Source: Selaginella tamariscina
Taxonomy: Eukaryota > Streptophyta > Lycopodiopsida > Selaginellales > Selaginellaceae
Assembly (NCBI GenBank): GCA_003024785.1
Contig: PUQB01000650.1
Span: 62,001 to 126,000, forward strand
Reading direction: 5' to 3'
Length of the DNA stretch: 64,000 bases
The position numbers and the translations under genes are program-made. Positions 61,701-64,000 of the stretch are shown here, piece by piece. Every line of letters starts with the position of its first letter. Positions within the stretch are counted from its first letter, which is position 1. A model generated the notes under the pieces. The model saw only the letters and a list, made by a program, of their open reading frames with translations, had not been told where the DNA came from and did not search any database.

Positions 61701-62737
61701 TCAAAAACGTCCTTAAAGTCGTGGTACTTGGATGGTAGGGAAGAAGGAGGAGAAGGAGAAGGAGAAGGAGAAAAAAGGAGTCGGATACAGGAAAGGTAGA
61801 AGAGGACGTAGGAGTTACTTGAAAGGCAAAAAGGTGGAAGGAGCAGGATCAGTGGCGAGTTCATGCATGGTAGTGGTAAGAACTCGGAGAGGAGAAGGAG
61901 GGAGCTGTGACTGAAAAAGAGGAAGGATCTTGGGGGGGAACAGAAGCAGGGTAACAGAAAGAGCAGGATTGGAAAAAACCTGTGTGGGTGTTGATGAGTG
62001 TACAGGATTGGAAGAATCCTGTACAGGAGTCCGTGGTTGCGCAAGAGTGGAAAAGCCTGCGAATGTGCTGACGAATCAACAGGAGGTGGATCCTGTTGAG
62101 GAGGAACCTTCGACACTGATACAGGATTGGAAGAACCCTGTACAGGACACCGCAAACTTACAGGAGTGGAGAGCCTGCGGATGTGCTGAGGAACTGACAT
62201 GAGGTGAATCCTGTCGAGGAGGAGTCTTCAACACTGGTACAGGAACAGGCACGGTCAATCCTGTAGCTTGTACTGCCTCAGATACTAAGGATGTATCCTG
62301 CACACAGGAAGGTACAGGATTGATCCTAGCTGTTGGAGAGGAAAACGTGAGCGTCCTAGACCTCCAGTCGATCTGCGGATTTGCAACAACGAACCATGGC
62401 ATGCCCAAAATGATGGGAGTCGACCGAGTCTTGATCAAGTTGAAGGAAATTGAACAGTTGAATGTGCCATACTGCAGGAGAGAGGTTCGGTAGCATGGGT
62501 AACTGCGCCAGAAGCAATTAGACGCCCATCGGCCACCTCTACAGGAACTGCACGCTTCAACTTCACCACCGAAATGCCATGTTGAGTTGCAAACGTGTCA
62601 TCCATGAAGCATGCATTTGCACCAGTGTCTAACAAGGCAAACTCCATGAGCTCTCGATTATTAAGATGAATGTGTACAGGAAACTTAAGTGATGGGATGG
62701 TATGAGCAGCACCAATGGAGCCTGCACCTACGTCCAA
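58771..62737 (-). CDS. Chromovirus pol: PR-RT-RH-IN-chromodomain, frameshifted
   Basis: Protease [14 protein letters not shown] (about 62620). [51 protein letters not shown], then [16 protein letters not shown] (catalytic YLDD near 61165). RNase [21 protein letters not shown] and [19 protein letters not shown]. Integrase: [20 protein letters not shown] with [47 protein letters not shown], and [45 protein letters not shown]-terminal chromodomain (58771-59052): [36 protein letters not shown]. Four or more frame changes, e.g. near 61108 (TTT for TTTT on the minus strand). A proline/serine-rich linker lies between PR and RT. Confidence 0.93.
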
Positions 62738-62748
62738 CTTCGCGGCTC

Positions 62749-63726
62749 CTAGACGAAGTGGACATTGGAGTTTTCCGACTGAACTTCAGCTTCAACTTCA
62801 CGCGTCTTGAAGTTCCTGGCTTTAATAGGACAATCTGCCACCTTGTGTCCTGCTCCACCACAATACAAGCACAGGTTCTCACTGCGACGACGTTGCTTCT
62901 CAGCAGCGGAAAGAGAGCCACGCTTGGATTTCTCAACCTCCATAGGAACTACTCCAGAAGGTGGTGCAGGAACATGTACCACAGCTGCAGGATTGGTTTG
63001 CAGGAACTGCTGACGGGATCTTTCCTGACGACGCTCGAACAAACGGTTGTCGCAACGAACAGCTTGTTGCATGATCTCCGCTAATGTTTGGGCATCCGGT
63101 AACGTAAGGAGAAGGTCCTTCACGTCATCCCTCAACCCAAAACGGAAGTGTTCGATCAATGCAGTCTCGTCCCATGGAATGTTCGTGCAAAGTTGCTGAA
63201 ATTCGGATGCATAGACGGAAGCTGGTCGGGATCCTTGAGTGAGCTTCCGTAACTTCGTGCATGCAGAACGGTACTTATCAGGATCTCCAAAACAGGCTTC
63301 AAAGGCAGCCACGAAACCTTCAAAGTCTTCCATCAATGGGTCGTCACGCTCCAGCAAGGGGGCAACCCAAGCCCGTTGGAGATCCACTTAGTAAGGATGC
63401 CAAAAGACCCACCTTTTGAGCATCAGTCGAGTAGCGCCGTGGTTGCATACGGATCAAGAGCCGGATCTGATTCAGGAAACCTTGGAAATCGGCACGATTG
63501 CCACTGAACTTCTCTGGCATGCTAACCTTCGGCTCCGAAGAAAAGTTTGATGAAGAGGGAACCACCGATGCCTGGGAGAGAGCCTGCGCAGCAGCCTTGG
63601 AGGATGCATCAGCAGCTGCATGTGCCGCAGTGGTGGAACCTTGCAGGTCGGTGACCACTTGGCGCAAAGTGGCCAGCTCATGAAGTACATTTGGTGCTCG
63701 CGTTGAAAGCGCTCAAAATCAGCCAT
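62749..63726 (-). CDS. Chromovirus gag, frameshifted
   Basis: Starts MADFERFQREHQMYF at 63726. An Ala-rich coiled segment follows (AAADASSKAAAQALSQAS), then MPEKFSGNRADFQGFLNQIR. In the next frame come FEACFGDPDKYRSACTKLRK, a RFGLRDDVKDLLLTLPDAQT block and the zinc knuckle CLYCGGAGHKVADC (CX2CX4HX4C) near 62840-62880. The frame changes near 63675 and 63380. Confidence 0.9.
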
Positions 63727-63817
63727 GATCTAGGAAAGAAAAAAAGGAAAAATGAAGGAAAGAATCAAGAAAAAGGTAGCTGGAAAACGGAGAACTATGA
63801 AGCAGTTACTATCAAAC

Positions 63818-64000
63818 TGTCAAGCCACGATCCAGGAACCAGGAAGAGACAGGATTCCAAACAGGAAGGCTTGACTCAGGAACAGGACCGAGAGCAGGAC
63901 AAACTAGGAACAGGAACAGGACGGATCCAGGAGCAAGACAGGATCAGGATAGGATCCGGGAGCAAGACAGGAGGACAGGATCCAGGAGCAGGACAGGAAA
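63818..64000 (-). repeat. 5' LTR of the chromovirus (truncated by window edge)
   Basis: 183 bp matching 58165-58350. Differences are mostly 1-3 base indels plus a few substitutions. Confidence 0.92.

Larger units (their letters stand above)
58165..64000 (-). mobile_element. Chromovirus (Ty3/gypsy with chromodomain), minus strand, partial at right
   Basis: The 3' LTR is at 58165-58759 and the start of the 5' LTR copy is at 63818-64000 (runs off the window). Both open TGTCAAGCC on the plus strand; the LTR ends TGACA. Next to the 3' LTR is a minus-strand purine tract (TTTAGGGAGGAGGTGC). Order on the minus strand: gag with zinc knuckle, protease, RT, RNase H, integrase, chromodomain. The two LTR pieces are very similar, differing mainly by small indels, so the insertion looks recent. 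Confidence 0.95.

Noticed and set aside
1..64000. tRNA or rRNA genes
   Set aside because: No cloverleaf-type sequence or rRNA block was recognised on either strand by reading; a dedicated scan was not possible.

Overview
The window looks like nuclear DNA of a land plant, most likely a bryophyte or another non-seed plant. The evidence is spliced genes with plant-type introns, a plant organellar DNA polymerase, a SAWADEE homeodomain gene, a germin-like gene, a PPR gene and two Ty3/gypsy retrotransposons, all in very AT-rich spacer full of (CA)n, (TA)n and (GA)n microsatellites. A HET-domain gene and a Crinkler/RHS-like NTPase gene are unusual for seed plants and fit a moss or liverwort better. 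Species cannot be read from the sequence. Layout: 33-688 (-) 5' end of an oligopeptide transporter gene; 3751-3904 assembly gap; 4308-5196 (+) last three exons of an organellar DNA polymerase I; 6007-10845 (+) complete but decayed gypsy element with short LTRs; 12688-15269 (-) nine-exon SHH-like SAWADEE homeodomain gene; 19826-21540 (-) Crinkler/RHS-like P-loop NTPase gene; 23240-28510 a truncated gypsy element, a MULE-like transposase relic and a solo LTR that splits it; 28540-33000 and 37490-38175 decayed, unrecognised repetitive coding matter, with a second copy of its first part at 51395-53580; 38848-39390 a foldback element; 41007-42870 (-) a propeller-like fragment and a PPR gene; 42979-46743 a divergent pair, a membrane protein (-) and a HET-domain protein (+); 48740-49430 (-) a germin-like gene between inverted-repeat arms; 54159-54660 (-) a hAT-like relic; 56996-58164 (-) a copy of the same LTR family, into which a chromovirus (58165 to beyond 64000, minus strand) has inserted. 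One pattern cuts across the window. Most low-copy genes read as good family members only if single bases are supplied at several points, and those points are usually in short runs of G, C or T. The two LTRs of the chromovirus also differ largely by small indels. This looks more like consensus base-calling errors in a long-read assembly than independent pseudogenisation, so broken genes here are marked as frameshifted rather than declared dead. The genes do not form a pathway. Transporter, organellar replication, RNA-directed DNA methylation, apoplastic cupin and HET/NTPase genes sit as islands between transposons. The most interesting part is the divergent HET-domain/membrane-protein pair, which shares a 0.45-kb intergenic region.
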